From: Arthrobacter castelli DSM 16402
GTDB taxonomy: Bacteria; Actinomycetota; Actinomycetes; Actinomycetales; Micrococcaceae
Direction of reading: 5' to 3'
DNA: 64,000 nucleotides
NCBI RefSeq assembly: GCF_000430705.1
Contig: NZ_AUMN01000013.1
Location: 1-64,000 of the forward strand
A program made the position numbers and the translations under genes. The notes under the pieces were generated by a model. That model searched no databases. It had not been told where the DNA came from and saw nothing but the letters and a program-made list of their open reading frames with translations. Within the stretch, counting starts at the first letter, position 1; every line of letters starts with the position of its first letter. Of the stretch, positions 33,930 through 43,068 are shown one piece after another.

Positions 33930-34937
33930 ATGCCGGAACTGAACCTCGGCCTCGTCGGACTGGGCCGAATCGGCCAGATGCACGCCGCCAACATCACCTC
34001 CACTGCCGGAATCGGCACGCTCAGCGTCTTCGACCTCAGCGAGGAACAGCTGAGCAAGGCAGTTGCCGATTTTGGCGCGACGGCATACGACTCCCTGCAA
34101 GAGCTGATCGGCTCCGGCATTGACGGGCTGGTCATCGCCGCCGGAACCTCGGCGCATGCCAGCCTCATCCGGGCAGGGGTCGACGCCGGAATTCCGGTGT
34201 TCTGCGAGAAGCCATTGGCCCCCGCCGCCGAGGTGCCCGAGCTCCTCGAATACATCCGCCACCGGAATGGCGTGGTGCAGATTGGCCACCAACGGCGGCT
34301 CGACTCCGGCTACCTTGAGGCCAAACGTGCCTTCGAGGCCGGTGAGCTCGGATGGATCCACACCCTCCGTGCCGTGACCTGCGATGCCCGACCTCCTGCC
34401 ATCGAGTTCCTGGCTACTTCTGGAGGCCTGTTCCGGGATTGCAGCGTCCACGACTTCGATATTCTCCACTGGCTCACCGGCCGGGAAATCACCTCGGTGT
34501 TTGCCCGCGGCAGCAACCGGGGCGACCCCCGGATCGGCGAAGTCGGCGACGTGGATACCGCCATGGCCATGATTACGTTCGACGACGGCACGCTGGGTTC
34601 GGTCACAGCTTCGAGGTACAACGGGGCCGGCCACGATGTACGACTGGAAGTGCAGGGGTCCGAATCGACCATGGTGGTCGGGCTGGACGAGCGCAGCGCG
34701 TTCCGTTCCGCCGAGGCCGACATCGGCTTCCCGACAGGGACATCCCACGCCGAGTTCATGAACCGGTTCGAAGATGCCTACCTCAGGGAGATGGAAGCAT
34801 TCACTGAAGTGATCCGCGGAGTGCGATCCAATCCCTGCACGCCCGAAGACGCGGTTGCGGCCTCCGCCATCGCCGACGCCGCCCAGCAATCGCTGGAAAC
34901 CGGACAACCGGTCGCGGTGCATCCAGTGGGACAGTAG
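33930..34937 (+). CDS. iolG: myo-inositol 2-dehydrogenase-like oxidoreductase
   Basis: A 335-residue Gfo/Idh/MocA dehydrogenase, expected to oxidise myo-inositol or an isomer to an inosose with NAD+. Rossmann motif GLVGLGRIGQMH at residues 7-18, the family EKP motif in CEKPLAP, and the catalytic region GGLFRDCSVHDFDILHWLTG with Asp and His. Start ATG 33930 with AGGGA upstream; a longer in-frame reading from 33870 would overlap the operator. It heads a plus-strand group iolG-gntR-iolB. A second iolG-like gene lies at 44049, so the two may prefer different inositols. Confidence 0.9.
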   Translation: MPELNLGLVGLGRIGQMHAANITSTAGIGTLSVFDLSEEQLSKAVADFGATAYDSLQELIGSGIDGLVIAAGTSAHASLIRAGVDAGIPVFCEKPLAPAAEVPELLEYIRHRNGVVQIGHQRRLDSGYLEAKRAFEAGELGWIHTLRAVTCDARPPAIEFLATSGGLFRDCSVHDFDILHWLTGREITSVFARGSNRGDPRIGEVGDVDTAMAMITFDDGTLGSVTASRYNGAGHDVRLEVQGSESTMVVGLDERSAFRSAEADIGFPTGTSHAEFMNRFEDAYLREMEAFTEVIRGVRSNPCTPEDAVAASAIADAAQQSLETGQPVAVHPVGQ

Positions 34938-34967
34938 GGCTGCCCGAAGCACCCTCCACTGCTAGCC

Positions 34968-34985
34968 TGTAAGTAAGTTTTCTTG
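34968..34985. promoter_or_regulatory. weak inositol-regulon half-site before gntR
   Basis: TGTAAGTAAGTTTTCTTG keeps the TGTAAGTA half of the operators at 33871 and 51496, about 11 of 18 positions. It is 51 nt before the GntR start and may serve autoregulation. Confidence 0.35.
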
Positions 34986-35035
34986 TCCTATCAACCAAAC
35001 AAACAGGTTGGCTCACAACACGTCAGGAGACGCAG

Positions 35036-35776
35036 ATGTCCCTAGCTATGAATCTGCATATCGACCGCGGCTCACCGGTACCCCTCTATCACCAGGTGGT
35101 GCAGGGCATTGAGCACGCTATCCACAGTGGCGACCTGGAACCGGGCGCCAAGCTGCAAAATGAGATCGACTTAGCCAAGCACTTGAACCTTTCACGTCCC
35201 ACCATGCGCAAGGCGATGGACGAGCTGGTCCGTTCCGGGCTGCTGGTGCGCAAGCGCGGTGTCGGAACCCAGGTGGTGGCCAACCAGGTCCGCCGTCCAC
35301 TCGAACTGTCCAGCCTCTTCGATGACCTGAACCGCGGCGGCTCCAAACCGACCACCGATGTTCTCGCTTTCTCGCATACCGAAGCCGACAAGCACGAGCG
35401 GGAGTTGCTGCACGTGGAGCCCGACGCTTCCGTTTACCGCTTCACCCGACTGCGCAGCGTCGATGGCAAACCCCTGGCACTGATGGAAAACCAGGTGCGC
35501 GACGACATCACCGAACTCGATGAGGCAATGCTGAAGGAGCACGGGCTGTATGAACTGCTCCGCTCGGCCGGGGTGAATTTCCGCCTGGCCCAGCAACGCA
35601 TCGGTGCGGTGATCGCCAACGAGTACCAAGCCGAGCAATTACAGGTCGAGCCTGGTGCCGCGCTGGTGACGATGGAGCGCACTGCTTTTGACGACACCGG
35701 ACGCGCGGTGGAAACCGGACGCCATGTCTACCGCGGCGATTCGTACAGCTTTGAACTGACGCTGGTCGAGCGCTGA
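35036..35776 (+). CDS. GntR/HutC-family regulator with UTRA domain
   Basis: A 246-residue transcription factor. Winged helix at about 15-75: PLYHQVVQGIEHAIHSGDLEPGAKLQNEIDLAKHLNLSRPTMRKAMDEL. The UTRA ligand domain follows with VYRFTRLRSVDGKPLALMENQV, GVNFRLAQQRIGAVIANEYQAEQL and MERTAFDDTGRAVETGRHVYRGDSYSF. Flanked by iolG and iolB in the same direction, so it is the probable regulator of inositol genes. The effector would be an inositol catabolite. It ends 36 nt before iolB. Confidence 0.92.
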   Translation: MSLAMNLHIDRGSPVPLYHQVVQGIEHAIHSGDLEPGAKLQNEIDLAKHLNLSRPTMRKAMDELVRSGLLVRKRGVGTQVVANQVRRPLELSSLFDDLNRGGSKPTTDVLAFSHTEADKHERELLHVEPDASVYRFTRLRSVDGKPLALMENQVRDDITELDEAMLKEHGLYELLRSAGVNFRLAQQRIGAVIANEYQAEQLQVEPGAALVTMERTAFDDTGRAVETGRHVYRGDSYSFELTLVER

Positions 35777-35812
35777 GGCGCCGGCCGAACGACCGATGGA
35801 AAGGGACACCAC

Positions 35813-36706
35813 ATGACCAACTGGTTCTACCCGGCGGGCACCGCCTCCGCCGAAGCATGGAACGTATCCCTGGGCGCCGACGAATCAAGCGCCCACGTGG
35901 ATGGCTGGAAGCATACGGGCATCAGGGTCGGCGCGTTCGACGCCGGGCAGCAGACTGAGCTGGCCGCCTCCGCTGAGGAGCGCATCGTCATCCCGCTGAG
36001 CGGCTCGTTCACCGTGTCCACGGCCACCGGCACGCATCAGCTCGACGGGCGCGCCTCGGTCTTCGCCGGCCCGACCGACGTCTTCTATTCAGGCACCAGC
36101 ACCGCCATCACCATCGGATCCGACGACGGCGGCCGGGTCGCAGTCGCGTCGGCACCGGCGTCGAACACGTACCCGGAACGGCTGATCAAGGCCGCAGACA
36201 TCCCCGTCGAACTGCGCGGCGCCGGCAATTGCTCCCGCGAAGTGCACAACTTCGGCACCCCCGCGGCCCTGGAGGCCGACCGGTTCATAGTGTGTGAAGT
36301 CCTCACACCATCCGGCAACTGGTCCTCCTACCCGCCGCACAAACACGACGAAGAGGCCGAAGGCGAAACCCAGCTCGAGGAGATCTACTACTTCGAAACC
36401 CAGGTCGCCAAGGACTCCCCCGCACCGTCCGACGCCGATGCCATGGGCTACCAGCGGGTCTACGCTTCCGACGACCGGCCCATCGACGTCAACGCGGAAG
36501 TACGCACCGGCGACGTCGTCCTCGTGCCGTATGGCTGGCACGGTCCGGCCATGGCGACACCGGGATACGACATGTATTACCTCAACGTGATGGCCGGCCC
36601 CGGTCCGATCCGCAAATGGCTCATCAGCGACGACCCGGCACACGGTTGGATCCGCCGGACCTGGGAGGACCAGGACATCGACCCCCGGCTGCCCTTCACC
36701 GGCTGA
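35813..36706 (+). CDS. iolB: 5-deoxy-glucuronate isomerase
   Basis: Converts 5-deoxy-D-glucuronate to 2-deoxy-5-keto-D-gluconate. The 297-residue bicupin has the expected metal-site motif YPPHKHDEEAEGETQLEEIYYFE (His/His/Glu) and GDVVLVPYGWHGPAMATPGYDMYYLNVMAGP with the later His. Length and C-terminus (GWIRRTWEDQDIDPRLPFT) match IolB. Start ATG 35813 with GAAAGGGA upstream. Confidence 0.95.
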   Translation: MTNWFYPAGTASAEAWNVSLGADESSAHVDGWKHTGIRVGAFDAGQQTELAASAEERIVIPLSGSFTVSTATGTHQLDGRASVFAGPTDVFYSGTSTAITIGSDDGGRVAVASAPASNTYPERLIKAADIPVELRGAGNCSREVHNFGTPAALEADRFIVCEVLTPSGNWSSYPPHKHDEEAEGETQLEEIYYFETQVAKDSPAPSDADAMGYQRVYASDDRPIDVNAEVRTGDVVLVPYGWHGPAMATPGYDMYYLNVMAGPGPIRKWLISDDPAHGWIRRTWEDQDIDPRLPFTG

Positions 36707-36745
36707 CGCCGGGACTGAAACCCGTCGGCTCCGCGGCAGCACCCC

Positions 36746-37756
36746 CTACGCGGAGCGCGGCGGTGCGGTGGATGAGCGTGCCACCAGATGGGGCGTGACA
36801 TACTTTTCCCGCGGTTTGCGCTCCGGCGAATCCATCCGGGACAGCAGGAATCGGGCGGCCTCATCCCCCACCCGTTCGCTATGGTCGTCGACAGTTGTCA
36901 GATCCAGCAGGTGGGAACCAGCCAGCGGGGAATTGTCGTACCCGATGATGGACAGGTCCTCGGGGACACGGCGTCCTGCTTCCCTAGCGGCGGCCAACGC
37001 CCCCATCGCCATGGTGTCGTTGGAGGCGAATACCGCGGTCAGCTCCGGGAAGGAATCGAGCAGTTCCCGGGCGGTCCGATACCCATTCTCCTCGCTCGCA
37101 CCGCCGCCGGCATGCACCATCGGCGCGTCCAGGCCGGCGGAATCCATGCATTCGGCGTACGCCCGGGCGCGCAGCCGTGCCGACTCGCCGTCGGCCGTCA
37201 TATGACCAATGTGCCGATGCCCCAACCCCAAGAGGTGGTCGGTGGCCATCCGGCCACCGGCGAAGTCGTCGTCGGCCACCGCGTCGGAACCGGCCACCCT
37301 GCTGGCACGATTGCCGGCCATCACAACGGGGATGCCCTCAACCGGCCGCATATTTTCCGTTGGCTCGGCGGCGATCACGATCCCGTCGACGCGCAGGGAG
37401 ATGAAACCGTCCAACGGCGAGGCGTCCACCTGCGAATTCAGCTCGCTGTCGACCACCGCGATCCGGAATCCGCGTTGCTCCAGGACGCCTTGCAGCCCGC
37501 GCAGCAGGTCCACGAACCAGAGGTTCCTGTAGTCGTCGATCACGACGCCGATGGTCCGTGTCGCTGCGCCGGCCAGGGTGCTGGCGGCCCTGCTGGGCTG
37601 GTATCCGAGCTTGTCGATGGCGTGCTGCACGGCCTCGCGACGGGATTCACTGACTCTCGGCGACCCTTGCAGCACCAGGGAGACCAGTGACTTGGAAACG
37701 CCTGCCGCCTGCGCCACGTCGTAAATCGTGGGGCGGCCACCTGCCGTGGAACTCAT
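36746..37756 (-). CDS. LacI-family regulator
   Basis: A 336-residue repressor. N-terminal helix-turn-helix RPTIYDVAQAAGVSKSLVSLVLQGSPRVSESRREAVQHAIDKLGYQP, then the hinge helix and a periplasmic-binding-protein-like effector domain (RTIGVVIDDYRNLWFVDLLRG, DDFAGGRMATDHLLGLGHRHIGH, LSIIGYDNSPLAG). Divergent from the oxidoreductase gene at 37910, whose promoter contains a LacI-type palindrome. Probably controls that two-gene operon and itself. Convergent with iolB. Confidence 0.93.
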   Translation of the reverse strand: MSSTAGGRPTIYDVAQAAGVSKSLVSLVLQGSPRVSESRREAVQHAIDKLGYQPSRAASTLAGAATRTIGVVIDDYRNLWFVDLLRGLQGVLEQRGFRIAVVDSELNSQVDASPLDGFISLRVDGIVIAAEPTENMRPVEGIPVVMAGNRASRVAGSDAVADDDFAGGRMATDHLLGLGHRHIGHMTADGESARLRARAYAECMDSAGLDAPMVHAGGGASEENGYRTARELLDSFPELTAVFASNDTMAMGALAAAREAGRRVPEDLSIIGYDNSPLAGSHLLDLTTVDDHSERVGDEAARFLLSRMDSPERKPREKYVTPHLVARSSTAPPRSA

Positions 37757-37800
37757 TGCCCCTTCACCACCGTTCCACCTTCCAAAACAAGAAAATGCTA

Positions 37801-37844
37801 TTGACAGGACATTAACACGATCCTACGCTCGATGGAGCGCTCCA
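37801..37844 (+). promoter_or_regulatory. promoter and LacI-type operator before the oxidoreductase/epimerase operon
   Basis: TTGACA (37801-37806), 17-nt spacer and TACGCT (37824-37829) form a promoter. Four bases later stands the perfect palindrome TGGAGCGCTCCA (37833-37844), with the central CG typical of LacI-family operators. It lies between the LacI gene and the gene it faces. Confidence 0.7.
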
Positions 37845-37909
37845 ATCATGCGCTGCATCCAGATTAGTCGGTCCTTTGCATGCCGGCGCCCCCGTCAAAG
37901 GAGAAATAC

Positions 37910-39088
37910 ATGCCAGAAGGTATTGGAGTTGCGGTAATTGGCGCAGGCATGGCCGGCAAGGCCCATGCCTCCGCCTACCGCACCGCTCCCACCCTGTTCA
38001 AGCCGACGCTGCCCCCGGTACGCCTGGTGTCCATCGGCGACATCAATCCCGAATTCGGTTCGGCGGCGGCGCGGCGCTTTGGCTATGAACGCACGGATTC
38101 GTCATGGCAGGCGATTGCGGAGGCCGACGATATCGACGTCGTCAGCGTGGTGATTGCCAACTCGCTGCACCGCGAAGCCGTCGATGGGCTGCTCGCGGCC
38201 GGCAAGCATGTGCTGTGCGAGAAGCCGCTCAGCGACAATCTGGATGACTCCCGAGCCATGGCCGCCACCGCCGCGGCGTCGTCGGCCATCGCCCGCGTTG
38301 GATTCACCTTCCGCCGCACACCGGGAATCGCCTACATTCGCGAACTCATTCAAAGCGGCGTACTGGGCAAGGTGCTGCACTTCAGCGGACGGTACTGGAC
38401 GGACTACGCCTCCGATCCGCAGGCTCCGATGAGCTGGCGCTATCAGGGCGCGGCCGGATCAGGGGCGCTGTCCGACGTCGGGAGCCACCTCAGTTACATC
38501 GCCGAGTTCCTCAGTGGCAGCACCGTCTCGGTGCAGGGTGGCCAGCTGAGCACGACCATCGGCAGCCGACCGAAGCCGCTCGGCGCCGTGATGGGCCATG
38601 ACCATGCGGAGGTCAGCGACGAATATGCCGACGTCGAGAATGACGACTACGCGGCATTCTCCGCCGAATTCGAACACGGTGTCGGCGCGTTGGAGGTCTC
38701 GCGGGTTGCCGCCGGACACGCCAATTCGCTGAACTTCGAGGTGTTCTGCGAGAACGGCGCAGCACGTTTCGACCAGCGGCGCCCGGCGGAAATCGAACTG
38801 TTCCTCAATGAGGGCCCGTCCTCGCGGAATGGTTACCGCCAGGTCGTGCTGGGGCCGGAACACCCGTACCTCTCGGGTGGTCTGGCCATGGACGCACCCA
38901 GCACCGGTTTCGGCCAGAACGAGGCCTTCGCCTACCAGGCACGGTCCTTCCTGGATGAGGTCGCAGGAGTCGACGCCGCTGAGGCGCTGCCGGTGTGCGC
39001 CTCCTTCGACGAGGGAGTGCACAACATGGAAATGCTGGCAGCGGTCGCCGAATCGGCCCGCGCCGACGGAAAGAAGGTATCACTGTGA
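37910..39088 (+). CDS. Gfo/Idh/MocA family oxidoreductase
   Basis: A 392-residue NAD(P)-dependent dehydrogenase. Rossmann motif AVIGAGMAGKAHASAY (about 7-22), EKP motif in CEKPLSDN, and a long C-terminal sheet domain. Larger than IolG (about 335-340) and of the subgroup found with sugar or cyclitol isomerases. Start ATG 37910 with AAAGGAG upstream. It overlaps the following TIM-barrel gene by 4 nt (GTGA). The pair likely handles an inositol isomer or a related sugar under LacI control; the substrate is not readable from sequence. Confidence 0.88.
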   Translation: MPEGIGVAVIGAGMAGKAHASAYRTAPTLFKPTLPPVRLVSIGDINPEFGSAAARRFGYERTDSSWQAIAEADDIDVVSVVIANSLHREAVDGLLAAGKHVLCEKPLSDNLDDSRAMAATAAASSAIARVGFTFRRTPGIAYIRELIQSGVLGKVLHFSGRYWTDYASDPQAPMSWRYQGAAGSGALSDVGSHLSYIAEFLSGSTVSVQGGQLSTTIGSRPKPLGAVMGHDHAEVSDEYADVENDDYAAFSAEFEHGVGALEVSRVAAGHANSLNFEVFCENGAARFDQRRPAEIELFLNEGPSSRNGYRQVVLGPEHPYLSGGLAMDAPSTGFGQNEAFAYQARSFLDEVAGVDAAEALPVCASFDEGVHNMEMLAAVAESARADGKKVSL

Positions 39089-40083
39089 AACTCGGCGTCT
39101 ACACAGCCATCCTGCACGACCGGCCGCTGCCCCAGGCCCTTGATGTAATTAAGTCCCTGGGGCTCGAAGCGGCCGAGATCAACTCCGGCGGGTTCCTGCC
39201 ACCGGTGCACATTCCGATCGACGACATCCTCAGCAGCCAGTCCGCACGAGACGACTACCTGGGAATCTTCGCCGACAAGGGCATCTCCCTGGCGGGGCTG
39301 AATGCCAACGGCAATCCGCTTCACCCCAACCCGGCCATCGGGAAGCCGCAGGCGGACAGCCTGCGCCGCACCATCCGGGCCGCCGGTGCGCTGGGCCAGA
39401 CCCGGGTGGTGACCATGTCCGGCCTGCCCGGTGGCGATCCTGCTTCGTCGGTGCCGAACTGGATTGTCAACGCTTGGAATTCCGGTGCGCTCGATGTGCT
39501 CGAGTACCAGTGGAATGAGGTCGCCGTCCCGTTCTGGCGGGAGATCGACCAGCTGGCCGCGGACAATGGCGTGAAGGTCGCCATCGAAATGCACCCGCAG
39601 AACCTCGTCTTCAGCCCTCCGACCATGCTCGAACTGATCGAACGGACCGGGGCGGAGAACATTGGCGCCGAGATGGACCCCAGCCATCTGTTTTGGCAGG
39701 GGATGGATCCCGTGGCTGCGGTGAAGCACCTGGGACCTGTGGTGTTCCATGCCGCGGCGAAGGATGTGAGGATCAACCGGAACGCGAATATCTACGGTGT
39801 GCTGGACAACCGGTTTCGGCGCCTCGGAGTCGATGAAGAGCGGACATCACTGGGCGGCCACGAATACGCTAACGAGTGGCCGAAAGACTCCGCCTGGGAC
39901 TTCGTGGCGCTCGGGCGCGGCCACGACACGGCCTTCTGGACGGATTTCCTCCACGCGCTCCATGACGTGGATCCGGAAATGGCCGTGAACATCGAGCACG
40001 AGGATGTCTCCCTCGGCGCGATCGAGGGCCTCGAGGTCGCCGCGGGCGTGCTCCGGGAAGCTGCTGCTTCCGTGCGGCAATAG
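39085..40083 (+). CDS. sugar phosphate isomerase/epimerase (TIM barrel)
   Basis: A 332-residue xylose-isomerase-like TIM-barrel protein (AP endonuclease family 2 fold). Recognised from KLGVYTAILHDRPLPQALDVIKSLGLEAAEINSGGFLPP, VKVAIEMHPQNLVFSP with its metal Glu and His, GAEMDPSHLFWQGMDP with Asp and His, and a late NIEHEDVS. Start GTG 39085 overlaps the preceding stop. It probably epimerises or isomerises the keto product made by that dehydrogenase. Confidence 0.87.
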   Translation: MKLGVYTAILHDRPLPQALDVIKSLGLEAAEINSGGFLPPVHIPIDDILSSQSARDDYLGIFADKGISLAGLNANGNPLHPNPAIGKPQADSLRRTIRAAGALGQTRVVTMSGLPGGDPASSVPNWIVNAWNSGALDVLEYQWNEVAVPFWREIDQLAADNGVKVAIEMHPQNLVFSPPTMLELIERTGAENIGAEMDPSHLFWQGMDPVAAVKHLGPVVFHAAAKDVRINRNANIYGVLDNRFRRLGVDEERTSLGGHEYANEWPKDSAWDFVALGRGHDTAFWTDFLHALHDVDPEMAVNIEHEDVSLGAIEGLEVAAGVLREAAASVRQ

Positions 40084-40103
40084 CAACAGACAGGCACGAC
40101 GGC

Positions 40104-40137
40104 GGCTGCCGGCCAGTGATTGCGCTGGCCGGCAGCC
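40104..40137 (+). terminator. GC-rich hairpin after the epimerase gene
   Basis: GGCTGCCGGCCAG (40104-40116) pairs perfectly with 40125-40137 across an 8-nt loop, 20 nt after the stop. No T run follows, so termination may need Rho, or it may be an mRNA-end stabiliser. Confidence 0.6.
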
Positions 40138-40320
40138 AAGATCCGATACAATAGAAGAGCCTGAAAGATGCTGGCTGGTGTGGTTATTCCAGCCCTCGAT
40201 ACTCCCGAGATGAAGTCGCGCCACACGGCGCGAACCCGAGGCGCCCAATCCCTCAACGCAGGGTCGGCGGCGCCCCCGGTGAGCATCGATGGCGCCGTCG
40301 TCCCGGACAAGGAACGGACG

Positions 40321-40569
40321 ATGAACAAGAAGAGTGTCTTTCTCTCCCAGGTTATTATGACCTTCATTATGGCCGCCACGATGTCGGGCATCATGGGCCT
40401 CATATTCGCGGGACCATCTATGGAGTGGCTGACCGGATGGCCCCGGCAGTTCATTATCGCGTGGCCCATCGCGTTCGCACTCACGATGGTCGCCTGGCCC
40501 GCGTCGATGGCACTGACCGGGACGATCCTTCGGTCCCGGGATGACAAGCATGCGACTGAAAATGCTTGA
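40321..40569 (+). CDS. small DUF2798-like membrane protein
   Basis: An 82-residue protein with two membrane spans (VFLSQVIMTFIMAATMSGIMGLIFA and QFIIAWPIAFALTMVAWPAS). The order of a basic start, Met-rich first span and a W-rich second span fits the DUF2798 family, function unknown. ATG 40321 chosen: the in-frame upstream stretch from 40168 is polar, not conserved and has no ribosome site. Confidence 0.72.
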   Translation: MNKKSVFLSQVIMTFIMAATMSGIMGLIFAGPSMEWLTGWPRQFIIAWPIAFALTMVAWPASMALTGTILRSRDDKHATENA

Positions 40570-40640
40570 CCGAAGTCGGCTGCATGCCTGTTCAGTGCGG
40601 GGCATGGAATGTAGTTCTTCGCCCCGGAGCTCCCCCGGGC

Positions 40641-40820
40641 TCAATCCGCGGAAGTGTGAAAGAGAGGGCCGCCAGCAAATCCTTTGCAGCGCTGACGCGG
40701 ATCATCAAGACTTTCGATTTCCTCGAGGTAGGCCATCACACGACGTTGGACCGCGCCGTCAAGCTTCTTGTACTCACGATCGAACTCTACGGTGGTCTCA
40801 ACATGCCACCGTGGGGTCAC
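40641..40820 (-). pseudogene. relE: truncated RelE-type toxin
   Basis: A 59-residue remnant of a RelE-family mRNA interferase. GTG 40820 overlaps the relB stop by 4 nt (GTGA), the usual relBE layout. It reads HVETTVEFDREYKKLDGAVQRR and YLEEIESLDDPRQRCKGFAGGPL, matching the first two thirds of the family, then ends FHTSAD-stop. The catalytic C-terminal part (normally LWRYRVGDYR to HRREVY) is missing in every frame downstream. The toxin is therefore very probably inactive. Confidence 0.75.
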
Positions 40821-41038
40821 TGGTGCGTCTCAGCCTTCAACCCGGGCAATGGCCTGCTACGGCGGCCACCTGCCTCGAACGCGTCGATGGCCGAATCAGC
40901 TTCAAACGCATCCTCAAGGTCCGGCAAATACTCATGAAGCGCAGTCCGCACGTAGAAGCTCTTCGAGCGTCCTGTTCGCTGTGCGAGACCATCAAGGCGG
41001 GCTTCTTCCTCAGGCGTAAGCCGGATCGAGATAGTCAT
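40817..41038 (-). CDS. relB: RelB-family antitoxin
   Basis: A 73-residue ribbon-helix-helix protein. MTISIRLTPEEEARLDGLAQRTGRSKSFYVRTALHEYLPDLED is a typical DNA-binding and dimer segment; the rest is the toxin-binding tail, ending in a Pro/Arg-rich stretch. It precedes a truncated relE. It may persist as an anti-toxin against relE copies elsewhere or simply be decaying. Confidence 0.82.
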   Translation of the reverse strand: MTISIRLTPEEEARLDGLAQRTGRSKSFYVRTALHEYLPDLEDAFEADSAIDAFEAGGRRSRPLPGLKAETHQ

Positions 41039-41184
41039 AACTGCACCTTCCTGAACATTCTAAGACAAGTTTAGACCCGCCAGTATGAGGAACCGTCGAT
41101 CTGCGCTCAGCGCATAGGCCCGCACGCCGAGCGTCTGACTGGCCGATCCCTTAACCACAGACTCACCTCATCGGGTTTCCGCTC

Positions 41185-41547
41185 TTAGTTACCTGGTTCA
41201 GGTTTGACCGCCAGCACTGGAACGGGCGATTCCAACAGCAGCCGCTGGCTGACACTGCCCAGCAGTGCCTTCCCCACCCGGCTGCGGCGCTTCAGGCCGA
41301 TCACCAGGCGGTCCGGGTGGTGAGTGTCTATTTCGTCGAGGACCGCGTCGACCGGGTCCCGGTCTTCGCGTCCGCTGCGATCGACCACTTGCACGTTCAC
41401 GCCGTCGCCGGCCCCTGAAAGGTCCAGCGAACCGAGGGTGAGATTGACGGCGATCAGGTCCGTTGTCAGTGACCGCGCCTCGGCGACGGCCGACTCCAGG
41501 GCATTCGTGCCTTCGGGGCTGTCCGTGACGGCAACCATTACTGTCAT
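41185..41547 (-). CDS. universal stress protein, UspA family
   Basis: A 120-residue single-domain Usp. MTVMVAVTDSPEGTNALESAVAEA begins the alpha/beta fold, and VIGLKRRSRVGKALLGSVSQRLLLESPVPVLAVKP carries the ATP-binding G-rich loop region. It is shorter than the usual ~140 residues, with a compact middle part. Lies 32 nt after the iolT-like porter and is probably co-transcribed. Confidence 0.88.
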   Translation of the reverse strand: MTVMVAVTDSPEGTNALESAVAEARSLTTDLIAVNLTLGSLDLSGAGDGVNVQVVDRSGREDRDPVDAVLDEIDTHHPDRLVIGLKRRSRVGKALLGSVSQRLLLESPVPVLAVKPEPGN

Positions 41548-41579
41548 TGTGCCAAGCCTTTCTCGAAGTATTGCAGCCG

Positions 41580-43001
41580 TTATCGTGAGTGCTCGTAGCG
41601 GAAATCATCCTCGAACTGCTCAAGGGTCTTGTGCCTGGTCTCAGGGACCATCTTATAGACGAAGAGGATCGCCAACACGCCGACACCGGCGAAGATGAAG
41701 AACGTCGAGCCGATTCCCAGCGCCTCCACCGTCGGCGGGAACGCGAACGCAACGATGGCGTTGGCAATCCAGAGCATGAACACGCAAACACCCATGGCGA
41801 AGCTGCGGATCTTGAGGGGGAAGATCTCGGATAGAAGCAGCCAGACGAGCGGCCCCATGGTGCCCTGCATGCAGAAGACGAAGGCGACGACAAATACGAG
41901 AATCAAATACGACTTGAACGTGCTCTCCGGGAGCAGCACCGACGACAGCCCCACCAGGATGTGGAAGGTGGTGGTGAGCATGAAACCGCCGAGAAGCATC
42001 TTGCGCCGGTCGATTTTGTTGATCAGCAAGATGCCGACGGTGATGCCCAGCACGCCGAACAGGCCGTTGAGCGTGTTGAAAATGATGGCTCCGTTGCCGG
42101 AGAATCCTGCACGTTCCAGCAGTTGCGTGCCGTAGTACATGATCGAATTGATGCCAGTCAGCTGCTGGAACACGCCGAGCCCAATGCCGATGATGATGAG
42201 CCGGCGGATCCACGGTACCGCCAGATCTGCCCAGCCACCGGTCTGTGCTTCCTTTTCCTCTTCGGCCAACGCGTGGACTTCTGCCATTTCGGCGTCGGCG
42301 CGCTCTGGGTCGCGCACTTGCATCAGCACTGCGCGTGCCTCGTCGTCTCGGCCTTGGGACAGCAGCCAGCGGGGGCTCTCTGGCATCCTCAGCATTCCGA
42401 TGAACAGTGCGATAGCGGGCAGGAGCGCAACGGCCAGCATGTAGCGCCATACGGCGTCGTGCTCACCCCAGAACTGGAAGATCAGTGCATTGATCACGAA
42501 GGCCGCGAACTGGCCGGACACGATCATTACCTCATTACGGGTCACGAGGCTGCCGCGGCGTTCCACTGGGGAGACTTCCGCCAAGTACACCGGCACCGTC
42601 GCCGACGCACCGCCGACAGCCAGGCCAAGGATAAATCGGAACACGGCGAGCAGTTCCCAATTCGGCGCCAGCACGCAACCGAGGGTTCCCGCCATGAAAA
42701 TCACCGCGAGCACCACGATGTTGTGCCGTCTGCCGTAGGCGTCCGAAAGCCGGCCGCCTGCCAGTGCACCAATGGCAGCACCGAAAATCAGGATGCTGAC
42801 GACGAGACCCGTTGTAAAGTCCGTAAGCCCCAAATCCTGTTCCATCGGCCCAATGGCGCCGTTGATGACCCCTGTGTCGTACCCGAACAACAGGCCACCG
42901 AAGGTGGCGATGACCGCGACAAGCCCCAGGCGCTTGTTATGCGGTCCCGGAGTGTTCGGGGGCAATTTCAGATGTTGCGTTTGTCCAGCTTCCTGGCTCA
43001 T
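41580..43001 (-). CDS. iolT: sugar porter family MFS transporter (inositol uptake)
   Basis: A 473-residue, 12-span MFS transporter of the sugar porter family. Marks: GLLFGYDTGVINGA in span 1, GGRLSDAYGRRHN, PVYLAEVSPVERRGSL at the end of span 6, and QQLTGINSIMYYGTQLL in span 7. It lies downstream of the iol gene block and most resembles proton-coupled myo-inositol transporters (IolT). A glucose or other polyol specificity remains possible. Confidence 0.88.
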   Translation of the reverse strand: MSQEAGQTQHLKLPPNTPGPHNKRLGLVAVIATFGGLLFGYDTGVINGAIGPMEQDLGLTDFTTGLVVSILIFGAAIGALAGGRLSDAYGRRHNIVVLAVIFMAGTLGCVLAPNWELLAVFRFILGLAVGGASATVPVYLAEVSPVERRGSLVTRNEVMIVSGQFAAFVINALIFQFWGEHDAVWRYMLAVALLPAIALFIGMLRMPESPRWLLSQGRDDEARAVLMQVRDPERADAEMAEVHALAEEEKEAQTGGWADLAVPWIRRLIIIGIGLGVFQQLTGINSIMYYGTQLLERAGFSGNGAIIFNTLNGLFGVLGITVGILLINKIDRRKMLLGGFMLTTTFHILVGLSSVLLPESTFKSYLILVFVVAFVFCMQGTMGPLVWLLLSEIFPLKIRSFAMGVCVFMLWIANAIVAFAFPPTVEALGIGSTFFIFAGVGVLAILFVYKMVPETRHKTLEQFEDDFRYEHSR

Positions 43002-43068
43002 GTCCGTCCTCCAATGAATCTTTCGCCGTTCGGGGTGCCGCCAGTTCAGCTCCGGTGGCCGGGCCGCG

